Assembly: GCF_000328765.2 (NCBI RefSeq)
Contig: NC_019954.2
Span: forward strand, 2,691,780-2,755,779
Direction: 5' to 3'
Origin: Tepidanaerobacter acetatoxydans Re1
GTDB lineage: Bacteria > Bacillota > Thermosediminibacteria > Thermosediminibacterales > Tepidanaerobacteraceae
Length of the DNA: 64,000 nucleotides
Both the position numbers and the translations under genes were made by a program. Below the pieces are notes generated by a model, which was given only the letters and a program-made list of their open reading frames with translations, made no database searches and was not told the DNA's origin. Shown in pieces: positions 31,515-40,687 of the stretch. The stretch's first letter is position 1; the number at the start of each line of letters is the position of its first letter.

Positions 31515-32789
31515 TCACTCCGAAAGGTCCTGTATGATTACTTCCATATCTGCTGTTTTGATAACCCATACAGGTTTTAGCTTTTCTCCCTCAATCATGT
31601 ATCCGGGATATATATCATTTACAGTCTTTATATTTTTAGTGGATACTGCAGCATTTAATGCTTCCACAGGCGTCATAAGATCCCTGATTCCTTCTTGCTT
31701 TATGGACCAAGCTACATCTCTATAATAATTTTTTACCTGGTTTCCTTCAACAGCTATTACAATATAATCATCTGAATTTACAATCCTAAAGCCATTAACT
31801 CTGATTTTGAATCTAAAAATATACGTCATTGAACCCTGTGATTCGCTTTTAGCTTCATATGAAGCTAGGTAACCACCTTCTGGCCACCCGCCGTGTGAAG
31901 CCACAAAATCTATTGCTGTTTTAAAAGCCTCATAAAGATTTTGAGTTTTACGCTGTTCTTGAGTAACGGGAAAATTATATTCAATTGATCCGTCATCATA
32001 AATCCTAAGGCCCTGCTGACCATCGGTATATATTATAGTGCCGTCTCTTTCTTCAATTCTACGTGTCACAGAAAAGTCCATGAAAAATTCAGACGCCACT
32101 TGTTCTTCCAAAATCGTTTCCTTTTTTAAAGAATACATAGGAAGCTCATACGGCAACAGCGAAACATATACATCGCCATTTACCTTGAGATTTACATCTG
32201 CCGTAAGGCTGGCAAACATGGGAGGACTCGAATCACTTATTTCCTTGATAAGGCCGGTAAATTCAGAATCACTGCCACCTTTGCCTACTTTATAATAGCT
32301 TCCGTCACTGTCCGTCAAATAACATAAAAGCTCGCCATCGCTAACCAGTATAAATGAACGGATTAACTTCCCGTCTATTATCGATGTATCACCCGCACTA
32401 ATATCAAAAAGTTGCTTTATGAAGGACGGCGGCAAAGGCGTAGGAAAGAAAACCTCCAAGCCTTTTTTATGCGTAAAATACTCTTGCTTTATATTAGTCA
32501 TTGGCTCCGGACTTATAGTCCATTGCGAAGCCAAAAGGTTTTTAGAAATTGCCCAGGTCTTATCGTACAAGGGCGATGAGGGTTTTAAAACGGTGTTAAA
32601 AGAATTGCCTAAATAAACCAGAATTTTTTCGGGACTGACGGCGCTAATCGGATCTACGTTTTTTTCATCCTGCACCGTTCTTGCAGTTCCCAGATGCCCG
32701 GGAACCCTAGACCAGATGTTAAATGAAAGAAAAAGGCTGATGGCCACTAGCAGGATAAGAGTCCAGCCCAGGATAAAATCCCTTGACAA
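31515..32789 (-). CDS. yycH: WalRK regulatory protein YycH
   Basis: About 424 residues, one N-terminal anchor (FILGWTLILLVAISLFLSFN) and a long extracytoplasmic region with the three-domain YycH layout. Central ERDGTIIYTDGQQGLRIYDDGSIEYNF-like strands are visible. Partner of YycI and regulator of WalK. The start is taken as the TTG at 32787-32789, six bases after AGGCGGTG. A GTG three codons upstream overlaps that site. The order walR, walK, secreted protein, yycH, yycI departs from Bacillus by one extra gene. Confidence 0.85.
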   Translation of the reverse strand: MSRDFILGWTLILLVAISLFLSFNIWSRVPGHLGTARTVQDEKNVDPISAVSPEKILVYLGNSFNTVLKPSSPLYDKTWAISKNLLASQWTISPEPMTNIKQEYFTHKKGLEVFFPTPLPPSFIKQLFDISAGDTSIIDGKLIRSFILVSDGELLCYLTDSDGSYYKVGKGGSDSEFTGLIKEISDSSPPMFASLTADVNLKVNGDVYVSLLPYELPMYSLKKETILEEQVASEFFMDFSVTRRIEERDGTIIYTDGQQGLRIYDDGSIEYNFPVTQEQRKTQNLYEAFKTAIDFVASHGGWPEGGYLASYEAKSESQGSMTYIFRFKIRVNGFRIVNSDDYIVIAVEGNQVKNYYRDVAWSIKQEGIRDLMTPVEALNAAVSTKNIKTVNDIYPGYMIEGEKLKPVWVIKTADMEVIIQDLSE

Positions 32790-32804
32790 TGGCAACACCG
32801 CCTT

Positions 32805-33218
32805 TTATTTAAGGATGAGAAATGACTTGAGAGTCTGTATTAGGGACCCAAGTTCCGGCAGTTCTGATCCGCTTTCAAGTTGATATACCTTGCGTGAAAC
32901 CGTTTCGTCTTCTCCTGACGGGAATGAGGCTTTTACGGTAATAATATTTTCTTTGGAAGAAATAGGTGCTTGTGTTACAAAAATACCTGCTGCTCCTACC
33001 GAAAGTTCCTTTTCCTCCTTGCGCCCGTTTATGAGCACGATGACCTTGGAATTTGGCACGGTTTCACCGGAAATTAAGACTTTGTCTGCGGATGTCATAT
33101 AGTTATCCTTAGGTTCAGTTAACTTTATAAAATTTTTAACTTCATCGGCTTTAGCCGAGGGAGAAAAAAGTATTAAGATAGCTAAAAACATTGCCAACAC
33201 TGTTGCGGTTTTTTTCAT
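32805..33218 (-). CDS. Secreted Ig-like/bacterial-adhesion-type small protein
   Basis: A 137-residue protein with a signal peptide (KKTATVLAMFLAILILFSPSAKA, cleavage after residue 22 or so). One beta-rich domain follows, resembling a carbohydrate-binding or Ig-like fold (KLTEPKDNYMTSADKVLISGETVPNSKVIVLING). It lies between walK and yycH in the same direction, so it likely takes part in wall sensing or wall metabolism. GGGAG precedes the ATG at 33216-33218. Its upstream region has a perfect WalR box and a seven-copy tetranucleotide repeat. No precise function can be given. Confidence 0.75.
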   Translation of the reverse strand: MKKTATVLAMFLAILILFSPSAKADEVKNFIKLTEPKDNYMTSADKVLISGETVPNSKVIVLINGRKEEKELSVGAAGIFVTQAPISSKENIITVKASFPSGEDETVSRKVYQLESGSELPELGSLIQTLKSFLILK

Positions 33219-33273
33219 GCCAATCTCCCTTTCTGGAATAAAAAACAAAAATATACCGGTCTTGCTTTCCCTA

Positions 33274-33301
33274 ATCTATCTATCTATCTATCTATCTATC
33301 T
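33274..33301. repeat. Seven tandem ATCT copies
   Basis: Perfect tetranucleotide repeat, 7 x ATCT (28 bases), between a WalR box and the ribosome site of the secreted-protein gene, 56-83 bases before its ATG. Such tracts change length by slippage. Here a change would alter promoter or leader spacing, not a reading frame. Confidence 0.95.
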
Positions 33302-33320
33302 TATAGTTTAAATGACCAAC

Positions 33321-33337
33321 ATTACAGAATTATTACA
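33321..33337 (-). promoter_or_regulatory. WalR box upstream of secreted-protein/yycHI unit
   Basis: On the minus strand TGTAAT-AATTC-TGTAAT, a perfect match to the WalR consensus TGTWAH-N5-TGTWAH. It lies about 105 bases before the ATG at 33218. A TATAAG candidate -10 lies about 15 bases downstream. Confidence 0.75.
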
Positions 33338-33364
33338 GACCGATTAAAAATAAGTTACATTTAC

Positions 33365-35137
33365 TTAATTAGTGCTTACCAGCTGGCCTGATATGGCCGG
33401 AATTTGTATGATTACACTTGTGCCCTTACCAAGCTCACTACTTATGCTAATTTCACCGCCATGTGCTTGCACTATCTCCCTTGCAATTGAAAGGCCCAAG
33501 CCTGTTCCACCCATTTCCCTGGATCTGGTCTTATCCACTCTATAAAACCTTTCAAAAATTCGGGGAAGGTCTTCTTTTGGTATACCAACACCCGTATCTT
33601 TAAAGGTTACTTTTACCATTTTTTCAGCATATTCAACATCAATATATATTTTACCACCTTCCGGGGTATATTTATAAGCATTGCTCAAGATATTTTGAAA
33701 GACTTGCTCAACTTTATCATTATCTGCAAAAACTTCCGGCAATTCTTCCGGTATATTGGCCTTTATCGTCTGGCCTTTTCTTTTGATATTTACATCCATT
33801 TTTGTGATGACGTTTTTCAGTATGGTTCCGATATCTATCGGTTTCATATCCCACTTTGTTTCTTTATTGTCAAGGCGTGAAAGCTCCAATAAATCGCTTA
33901 CTAAGCGCGTCATCCGGTCGGCTTCATCATTTATAACGCTCGTAAACTGCCGCGATATCTCAGCTTCTTCCAATGCCCCATCAAGAAGGGTTTCAGCATA
34001 GCTCTTAATGGTAGTAAGAGGCGTCCTAAGCTCGTGTGATACATTAGCCACAAATTCCTTGCGCATAGCTTCAAGTCGATGCTGTTTTGTTATATCTTGA
34101 AACACAAAGATATGCCCTACAATTCGGTTTTCTCGTCTTAACGGAGCATAGATGGATTTTAATATGGCATCCTTGGTTTTAATAAGAGTTTCACTATTGT
34201 CAAAATCATTATTTAAAAGCTGTTTCATATCAATATTTAACAACTTATTAAGTTCCAAAGAAAAATTTTGACCGTTGATGCCTTCCTCCAGCGACAGCAT
34301 CTGCCTTGCAACAGGGTTTATGTGTATTACTTGCCCTTCATCATTTAAGGCAATGACGCCATCGGCCATATTTATAAGGATTGCCTCCATTTTTTCTTTC
34401 TCATCGGATATCTCTTCCATGGTTTCCTTAAGGCGAGTAGTTAGGAAGTTGAACATGTTCGTCAGCTTTCCTATTTCATCGTCGGATTTGACCTCAATAT
34501 GCTGGTCAAAATCTCCCTGGGCCAGTGAAGCAGCTCTTTTGGTAACTTCTTGAATAGGACCTGTTATGGTCTTTGACAGGGCAAATCCCACTAATCCTGT
34601 TACTGCAAGGCTTAACAGCGTAGCCGTAAGCAATATGGTTTTTGTGTTGGCAATAGTATCATATATGCTTTTCATAGATGAAATAAGATAAATAATACCT
34701 ACTACCGTATCACCGCTTTTCACCGGATACGCACAGTACATATAAGGGATTTTACTTTTTGGATCAACTCGCATATCCTTTGACGGAGTTCCGAAAGAAG
34801 CCTGTGTTATTTCAGGAGTCAGGAGTCTGGTATTCTTTTGAAATCTCGTATCATCAGTAGATGTTATGATACTTGCAGAGCCGTCAAGAATAGCAATACC
34901 CATCTCTTGGCCAAACCCTTTAATAACATCGCTTATATCTTGCGGCTGAGGAACTGGAATCAAGTGTCTTTCAATATAGCCGGAAATTAGCTGTGCTTTA
35001 CCATCAAGGGTATTGGCAAGAGTATCTATATGATATTTCTCCAAAGACTGAACCATGAAAATTCCAACTACCTCCATGGCCAGTAGTATCAGCATAATGT
35101 ATATAACGACCAGCTTCCACTGGATGCTCTTGAACAT
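33365..35137 (-). CDS. walK: Cell-wall sensor histidine kinase WalK
   Basis: A 590-residue kinase. TM1 at about 7-29, an extracellular sensor to about 165, TM2 at about 166-188, HAMP at 190-240, PAS at about 250-350, HisKA with FVANVSHELRTPLTTIKSY, and an ATPase domain with NAYKYTPEGG, DTGVGIP and GTGLGLSI. It phosphorylates WalR and controls peptidoglycan hydrolases and cell-wall turnover. It follows walR by ten bases. TAGGTGG precedes the ATG. Confidence 0.96.
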   Translation of the reverse strand: MFKSIQWKLVVIYIMLILLAMEVVGIFMVQSLEKYHIDTLANTLDGKAQLISGYIERHLIPVPQPQDISDVIKGFGQEMGIAILDGSASIITSTDDTRFQKNTRLLTPEITQASFGTPSKDMRVDPKSKIPYMYCAYPVKSGDTVVGIIYLISSMKSIYDTIANTKTILLTATLLSLAVTGLVGFALSKTITGPIQEVTKRAASLAQGDFDQHIEVKSDDEIGKLTNMFNFLTTRLKETMEEISDEKEKMEAILINMADGVIALNDEGQVIHINPVARQMLSLEEGINGQNFSLELNKLLNIDMKQLLNNDFDNSETLIKTKDAILKSIYAPLRRENRIVGHIFVFQDITKQHRLEAMRKEFVANVSHELRTPLTTIKSYAETLLDGALEEAEISRQFTSVINDEADRMTRLVSDLLELSRLDNKETKWDMKPIDIGTILKNVITKMDVNIKRKGQTIKANIPEELPEVFADNDKVEQVFQNILSNAYKYTPEGGKIYIDVEYAEKMVKVTFKDTGVGIPKEDLPRIFERFYRVDKTRSREMGGTGLGLSIAREIVQAHGGEISISSELGKGTSVIIQIPAISGQLVSTN

Positions 35138-35147
35138 TCAGCACCAC

Positions 35148-35837
35148 CTATTGCTTCCTAAAGTAGTAACCCACACCTCGTTTAGTAATAATATATGTCG
35201 GGTTGGCAGGATCGTCTTCCACCTTTTCCCGAAGGCGCCGCACAGTTACATCTACAGTGCGTATATCCCCATAATACTCATAACCCCACACTTCCTCTAA
35301 AAGTTTTTCGCGGGTGAAAACCTGTCCGGCCTGAGTAGAAAGATATTTAATTAATTCATACTCGCGAAAAGTAAGATCAAGGGGTTTCCCCCTTTTTCTT
35401 ACTACATAACTTTTTAAATCGAGCTCTAAATCTCCCAGTCTGATAATTTCTTCTTCGCCGCCGGGCTCAGAAAGAGCAATTCTTCTCAAATTGGCTTTTA
35501 CTCGAGCCATAAGCTCTCTCATGCTGAAGGGTTTTGTAATATAATCATCTGCACCAAGCTCTAAGCCTAAAACCTTGTCTACTTCCTCGCCTCTGGCCGT
35601 CAGCATGATTATCGGACTAGTTATTTTTTCCCTAAGTTTCTTGCATACTGAAAAACCGTCCTGCTTAGGCAGCATAATGTCCAATAGTATTAAGTCTGGA
35701 TCTTCTTTAAGGGCAATGTTTATAGCCTCATCACCATCATAAGCCGCCAAAACATTATACCCCTCTTTAGAAAGGTTGTATCTTAAAATGTCTACAATGG
35801 GTTTTTCATCATCAACCACTAAAATCTTCTCATTCAA
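35148..35837 (-). CDS. walR: Response regulator WalR
   Basis: A 229-residue OmpR-type regulator. The receiver has phosphoacceptor D in [13 protein letters not shown], switch residues MLTARG and YITKPF; the winged-helix domain has [18 protein letters not shown] and the C-terminal [10 protein letters not shown]. Essential in many Firmicutes. The start is moved to the TTG at 35835-35837, which has GGGGGTG at good spacing and gives [11 protein letters not shown]; the ATG five codons upstream lies within that site. Two perfect WalR boxes occur in the window. Confidence 0.95.
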   Translation of the reverse strand: MNEKILVVDDEKPIVDILRYNLSKEGYNVLAAYDGDEAINIALKEDPDLILLDIMLPKQDGFSVCKKLREKITSPIIMLTARGEEVDKVLGLELGADDYITKPFSMRELMARVKANLRRIALSEPGGEEEIIRLGDLELDLKSYVVRKRGKPLDLTFREYELIKYLSTQAGQVFTREKLLEEVWGYEYYGDIRTVDVTVRRLREKVEDDPANPTYIITKRGVGYYFRKQ

Positions 35838-35877
35838 AAACAGCACCCCCATTACTAACTACATTCGCCATAATTCG

Positions 35878-36651
35878 TTATTTTCCTCCTGTATCAAATT
35901 GAGCAACCTTTCGAAGGAAAATACCCTCTGCCGAATCACCGTCTTTAAGGTACAGCATTATTCTTTTAAGCTCATCAATGCCACCGCTGCCGGAAAGAAA
36001 TTCAGTCATCTCAAGCGCACCCAAGTATGCCTTAGGTACATTTGAGAGTTTATCAAAACTATACATGATATCCTCATAAGCATAGTCAAAGCTCTTATCT
36101 ATTTCAAAATCCTCTTCAAGTGTATAACCTGTTACCCGTTTTTCTTCATACTGAGCCACTCCCTCTGTAAACCAGCGGGGACAGTTGCCTTTAGTCATAA
36201 TATCTACCACAAAATGAGTATATTCATGAACCATGGGGCCTTTATCAAAGAATACCTTCTCCATATCCTGAGTTTCTTCAATCCACCCATCCGGCGACTG
36301 AACATAGATAACACCTCTATAGTAAACCCCTTGAGTATTTTCATCTTTTGGCCAATTGAAAGCGGATTGAAGGCTTAAGCCGTCCGGGAAGACCACAATG
36401 GGCAGCTTATTTTTCGGATAAAAATCAAAGTCTTTCCCCACAAGGTCATAGGCTCTCTCAGCCGCATTTACAACAGCCGGTATGCTATCCTTGCTTTCAG
36501 GCTTAAAAAGTATAATAAAATGTGATGTTGCCACAGAATCAAAACCCTTTAATTTAAATGTGACAACAGATATTGGCGCATAAAAATAATAAACTCCTAT
36601 AATAATTATAACACATAGGAGCGCAATTGCAGTAAGCTTTTTTCTCAGCAT
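35878..36651 (-). CDS. Membrane-anchored peptidase MA family (gluzincin) protein
   Basis: A 257-residue protein with an N-terminal anchor (about 6-27). A zinc peptidase domain has HEYTH at about 141-145 with the third ligand in WFTEGVAQYEE. The peptidase MA-like superfamily includes thermolysin-type gluzincins. It lies upstream of walR on the same strand, 40 bases away, so it is probably the first gene of the wal transcription unit. A WalR box and -10 lie 240-290 bases upstream. Substrate unknown; a wall or secreted protein is likely. Confidence 0.8.
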   Translation of the reverse strand: MLRKKLTAIALLCVIIIIGVYYFYAPISVVTFKLKGFDSVATSHFIILFKPESKDSIPAVVNAAERAYDLVGKDFDFYPKNKLPIVVFPDGLSLQSAFNWPKDENTQGVYYRGVIYVQSPDGWIEETQDMEKVFFDKGPMVHEYTHFVVDIMTKGNCPRWFTEGVAQYEEKRVTGYTLEEDFEIDKSFDYAYEDIMYSFDKLSNVPKAYLGALEMTEFLSGSGGIDELKRIMLYLKDGDSAEGIFLRKVAQFDTGGK

Positions 36652-36817
36652 CGTCTTCCCCTCCCCCCTATCATTATATTAGAGTTCGACAAAAATTTCA
36701 CTGGAAATCATATTCACTGCCACTGTTATTTACCAGATTACATTCATAAAAAAATAAAAAATCAGATTTTTTAAGGCAGAACTGCGTTGTTTTAGACAAG
36801 TAAAATCTGCGGCATAA

Positions 36818-36843
36818 GAAAAAAAGCGGCTATTTGCCGCATT
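36818..36843 (-). terminator. Terminator-like hairpin in the wal leader
   Basis: GCGGC-AAATA-GCCGC followed by seven T on the minus strand, 175 bases before the peptidase start and about 45 bases after a -10 element. No gene lies upstream on this strand until 38,880. It may be an attenuator or the end of a short RNA. Confidence 0.55.
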
Positions 36844-36888
36844 TTAAAAAGGGGGGATCGTTTTGTTGTTGCTGACTGCTTAATTCTT

Positions 36889-36943
36889 ATTATAAATGAT
36901 TATTATTAAGGAATTGTTTCATTTATATTACAATCATGTTACA
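36889..36943 (-). promoter_or_regulatory. WalR box and -10 element ahead of wal operon
   Basis: On the minus strand TGTAAC-ATGAT-TGTAAT (36927-36943) matches the WalR consensus fully. TATAAT (36889-36894) lies 32 bases further on, with a poor -35 between, as expected for an activated promoter. The remainder of 36,652-37,265 shows no gene. Confidence 0.65.
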
Positions 36944-37265
36944 AATTATTGGTTTTATCGACAAATGGCAGCTTTGTTTTAGATTGAAATTACCTTTTAT
37001 GATACAGGCGTTTTTTATGCATGTCAGTTTTGCATTTTTTAGATTTTTCACCAGGAATTCAATGTCAGGTACACAAAAATATTTTTTAAAAATTCCTTCT
37101 CTTAAGACTGAATTATATGAATAGTTATCCCGGTCAATACCATCCGAATTCCCGTAAATATAATTATGAGTTTTACAAAACTGACCTTCTTCTGCGATTA
37201 TTTGCTACGTTTGCCCATCGCTGGGTGTATAGTCGGATTTTTTTATGAATATTTATGCATATATC

Positions 37266-37293
37266 TTGCATTTTTATAATATAGGTGTATAAT
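37266..37293 (+). promoter_or_regulatory. Promoter of cDPG-synthetase-like gene
   Basis: TTGCAT (37266-37271), 16 bases, TATAAT (37288-37293), about 90 bases before the ATG. Confidence 0.55.
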
Positions 37294-37380
37294 ATTATAT
37301 ATTTCATTTTAATCAGAGCTATTCTTCTAAAGTGTTTAGCGTTGATCTTAATTTAATTATAATTTAGGGGGTTTTATAAA

Positions 37381-38691
37381 ATGAAGATTAAAACTATAGT
37401 CATGGGGGCAGCTGGCAGGGATTTCCACGTATTTAATACGTATTTTAGAGATAACGATATGTATGATGTGGTAGCCTTTACCGCTACGCAAATCCCCAAC
37501 ATTGAAGGGCGGAAATATCCTGTGGTTTTAGCGGGCAAATTGTATCCCGATGGAATTCCTATTTATCCTGAAGAAGCACTTCCGTCTTTAATCAAGGAGC
37601 ATGATGTCAGGCAGGTGATTTTTGCTTATAGCGATATTGCACATGTAGATATTATGCACAAGGCTTCGACGGTCCTTGCCACAGGGGCTGATTTTCGCCT
37701 GATGGGACCTCAAAATACCTCAATAAAATCATCAAAACCCGTTATTTCCATATGTGCTGTAAGAACCGGGGTCGGTAAAAGTCAAACCACACGTGCTGTA
37801 TGTAAAATCTTACAGCAGATGGGCAAAAAAGTGGTGGCAATTCGTCATCCTATGCCCTATGGCGATTTAAGCCAGCAAATATGCCAACGTTTTGCCTCCT
37901 ACGAGGACTTGAACTTGCATAAATGCACCATCGAGGAACGGGAAGAATATGAACCACACATCGACAATGGCATTATCGTCTATGCAGGCGTTGATTATGA
38001 AGTAATCTTGAGAGAGGCTGAAAAAGAGGCTGATATCATCATCTGGGATGGCGGTAATAATGATTTTCCGTTCTACCACGCTGATCTGCATATTGTTCTG
38101 GCAGATCCTTTAAGGCCGAGCCATGAAATACTCTACCATCCGGGAGAAACCAATATAAAGATGGCCGACGTAATCATCATTAATAAGATTGACTCGGCTA
38201 ACGCCAGTGATGTAAACGTCGTCAGAGAAAATATCGAAAAGGCCAATCCGAATGCCCTAGTTATAGAAGCAGCTTCACCTATAAGCATAGAACAGCCGGA
38301 GATGATAAAAGGTAAGCGTGTGCTTGTAATTGAAGACGGTCCTACCCTTACTCATGGAGGCATGAAGTTTGGAGCAGGTTTCGTTGCAGCAAAGAAATTT
38401 GGAGCCAAGGAAATTGTAGATGCTAAACCATATGCTGTAGGAAGTATAATGGGAACTTATGAAAAATATCCTCACCTAAATGTGATACTGCCGGCAATGG
38501 GCTACGGTGATCAGCAAATGAAAGAGCTTGAAGCAACAATAAATAATAGTGATTGTGATGTAGTATTATCCGGCACTCCAATAGACATAACGAGGATTAT
38601 AAATCCCAATAAGCCTGTGGTAAGAGTAAGGTATGAGCTTCAGGAAATCGGCAAGCCGGACCTTAAAACTGTTCTTGAAAAATTTCAGTAA
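37381..38691 (+). CDS. Cyclic 2,3-diphosphoglycerate synthetase-like GTPase (COG2403)
   Basis: A 436-residue protein. The N-terminal Rossmann-like part begins VMGAAGRDFHVFNTYFRDN. A P-loop domain has AVRTGVGKSQTTRAV at about 126-140, WDGGNNDFPFY, and NKID as base-recognition motif. The C-terminal domain includes DGPTLTHGGMKFGAGFVAAK. In methanogens the related enzyme forms cyclic 2,3-diphosphoglycerate, a thermoprotectant and phosphate store. In bacteria of this class the activity is not established for these proteins. It is a single gene with its own promoter, TAGGGGG site and a strong terminator. Confidence 0.82.
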   Translation: MKIKTIVMGAAGRDFHVFNTYFRDNDMYDVVAFTATQIPNIEGRKYPVVLAGKLYPDGIPIYPEEALPSLIKEHDVRQVIFAYSDIAHVDIMHKASTVLATGADFRLMGPQNTSIKSSKPVISICAVRTGVGKSQTTRAVCKILQQMGKKVVAIRHPMPYGDLSQQICQRFASYEDLNLHKCTIEEREEYEPHIDNGIIVYAGVDYEVILREAEKEADIIIWDGGNNDFPFYHADLHIVLADPLRPSHEILYHPGETNIKMADVIIINKIDSANASDVNVVRENIEKANPNALVIEAASPISIEQPEMIKGKRVLVIEDGPTLTHGGMKFGAGFVAAKKFGAKEIVDAKPYAVGSIMGTYEKYPHLNVILPAMGYGDQQMKELEATINNSDCDVVLSGTPIDITRIINPNKPVVRVRYELQEIGKPDLKTVLEKFQ

Positions 38692-38775
38692 TCGATATAT
38701 TTGTTTTAGGCATACTTAAAAGCTCGAAGTATATAAAATGTTCTTTGTAAGTTGCAACGACTTTTTAAGGAGTAT

Positions 38776-38820
38776 AAAAAGTGCTGCTGCACATCAAAAT
38801 AATTGTGCAGCAGCACTTTT
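38776..38820. terminator. Strong bidirectional terminator
   Basis: AAAAGTGCTGCTGCAC and its complement flank a 13-base loop. It lies between the convergent cDPG-synthetase-like and M23 peptidase genes. Confidence 0.88.
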
Positions 38821-38879
38821 CTTATATTCATTACGTATAAATATTTAAATAACTTTACAATATTTAATTTTCCAGGCAG

Positions 38880-40265
38880 TTATTTATTTAAGTAATTCAA
38901 TGGATTTATCGCACTTCCATTGACGCGGACTTCAAAATGCACATGGTTTCCGGACGCTCTGCCTGTAGATCCTACTGTCGCAATTTGCTGGCCTTTTTCC
39001 ACCTGCTGACCTACCGACACGGTAATAGAACTATTATGGGCATAATAGGTTTCTATGCCTCCGCCGTGATTTATTATAACCAAGTTTCCATAGCCGCCCT
39101 GCCATCCTGTAAAGGTTACTGTACCACTGTTAGACGCGCGCACCGGAGCACCTTTACTCTGAGCAATATCGATTCCGGTATGAAATTCACTGCCCCTATA
39201 TCCAAAAGGCGAAGTAATTTGTCCAACTGTAGGCCAGGAAAATCTCCCATTGCCGCGGAAGGCCACTTCAGCTTTTGTGCCTCTTGCAACAATTCGAGTT
39301 ACGGGCTCTTTAACCACCTTTTCATCGATAACAGTCTGAGATACTTTAATACCATTTTTAAATACCGCTTCTGCAGCAATTTCCTTAGAGCCTTTCTCTC
39401 CCGCCTGCTTTACCTTCTGATCCCATGTCCACAAAGAGTTATCTTTGACTACTTCAGTTTCATAAGGTATGTCTTCATTATATGTAATCTTCTTTACCAC
39501 TGTAACATTTAGAAGTGGTTTTATTTCAGTTAGGTTTATCTTTTCTCCTAAGGCTAATTCATTTTCAGACTTTAATTGAGGATTTGCCTTTATCAAATCA
39601 TCCAAAGACATATTCTTTTCCTGTGAAATAGACCAGAGGCTATCGCCCTCAACTACCTCATATGTCTTGGTTTCTAAGGCTCCCTTTAATATAAGGTTTT
39701 TTGCTTCTTCAGCACTTAAGGTTTCTTTAGGGTATACATACCTTTCGATTAACTTGACTTTTTCGGCTACCTCTACTTTAATTAATTCTCCGGGTGCTTG
39801 GTTTATGTAATAGTTCTTTACTTCATCCAAAACCGCTTCTGCAGTAGTCTTATCTTTTACCACAGCAACTTCTTTTTCATCTATTTCAATAGCTACGGCT
39901 TTTAGTTTATAAGTCAAGGCAGATTCCAGTTTTTTAATCATTTCCTCTTCTGAGTCAAGCTTTTTTCCTAAAGCTCTTACCGGCGAGATTTTTATATCTT
40001 GAACAAATTCTATATCTGCACCAAGCTTATTTTCATATTTTTTTTGCAACTCGGTTTTAATTTCAGTTAATTCCTGGTAGTTTTTTACATTTCCTATTTT
40101 TTCGCCGCCAACACTTACTTCAAGCACAGAACGACTAAGAAGTGCTATTAAAACAGCGAAAGTAACAATGACACAACATCCGGCAAGCAATAAAGTTTTT
40201 GTCTTTTTATCGGTCTTTGCCTTCAGGTAAAGCCCTTTAAGGTCTTTAAAACTAGGCGCTTCCAT
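38880..40265 (-). CDS. M23 peptidase with LysM and G5 domains
   Basis: A 461-residue wall hydrolase. Anchor at about 26-46, a helical region, LysM at about 203-248 (YEVVEGDSLWSISQEKNMS), G5 at about 255-335 (ITYNEDIPYETEVVKDNSLW) and a C-terminal LytM domain with FHTGIDIA and HVHFEV zinc ligands. It cuts peptide bridges of peptidoglycan, with LysM giving wall binding. WalR-like boxes in its upstream DNA suggest control by WalRK. GGAGTGG precedes its ATG. Confidence 0.92.
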   Translation of the reverse strand: MEAPSFKDLKGLYLKAKTDKKTKTLLLAGCCVIVTFAVLIALLSRSVLEVSVGGEKIGNVKNYQELTEIKTELQKKYENKLGADIEFVQDIKISPVRALGKKLDSEEEMIKKLESALTYKLKAVAIEIDEKEVAVVKDKTTAEAVLDEVKNYYINQAPGELIKVEVAEKVKLIERYVYPKETLSAEEAKNLILKGALETKTYEVVEGDSLWSISQEKNMSLDDLIKANPQLKSENELALGEKINLTEIKPLLNVTVVKKITYNEDIPYETEVVKDNSLWTWDQKVKQAGEKGSKEIAAEAVFKNGIKVSQTVIDEKVVKEPVTRIVARGTKAEVAFRGNGRFSWPTVGQITSPFGYRGSEFHTGIDIAQSKGAPVRASNSGTVTFTGWQGGYGNLVIINHGGGIETYYAHNSSITVSVGQQVEKGQQIATVGSTGRASGNHVHFEVRVNGSAINPLNYLNK

Positions 40266-40378
40266 TCACCCACTCCTTTCTTTTGCATATGGCGGAAAGT
40301 ACAATAAACCCACTTTACTTTCCCCTAACACATGTAGCAAAGGCATTCCTGAAATATAGCGCAACCTCAGCTTACATC

Positions 40379-40436
40379 TTGTAATAAATATTTAATTTGT
40401 AATAAATATTTAATATTTGCGTAACATCTTTGTAAT
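40379..40436. promoter_or_regulatory. Tandem 18-base repeat with WalR-like boxes
   Basis: TTGTAATAAATATTTAAT occurs twice back to back (40379-40414). Each contains TGTAAT-N5-TTTAAT, one base off a WalR box. CGTAAC-ATCTT-TGTAAT (40420-40436) is another, 11 of 12 matching. All point away from the M23 gene. The rest of 40,266-40,687 shows no gene. Confidence 0.5.
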
Positions 40437-40687
40437 TTAACACACCAATATTATATTCTATGCAAATTGTGATTTTCCTTCTTCTGATTTGAATTTTTTC
40501 TACAGTAAAAGTTTCCAATTTCCTCCAGCATTGATTAAGCGATATTGTATGAGTTTTTATTCAACAATTAAAAGCATGTAAAATTCAATTACTAATTTTT
40601 AAGCCATCATCATAAATTAAACCAAGTGATACCTTGCAGTTATATGTCCTTATAAGATAAGGATTTCCAATTTTACCATAAATATAC

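Noticed and set aside
36936-37124. 62-residue plus-strand frame in the wal upstream gap
   Set aside because: No ribosome site, and it overlaps the WalR-box region; composition is not protein-like.
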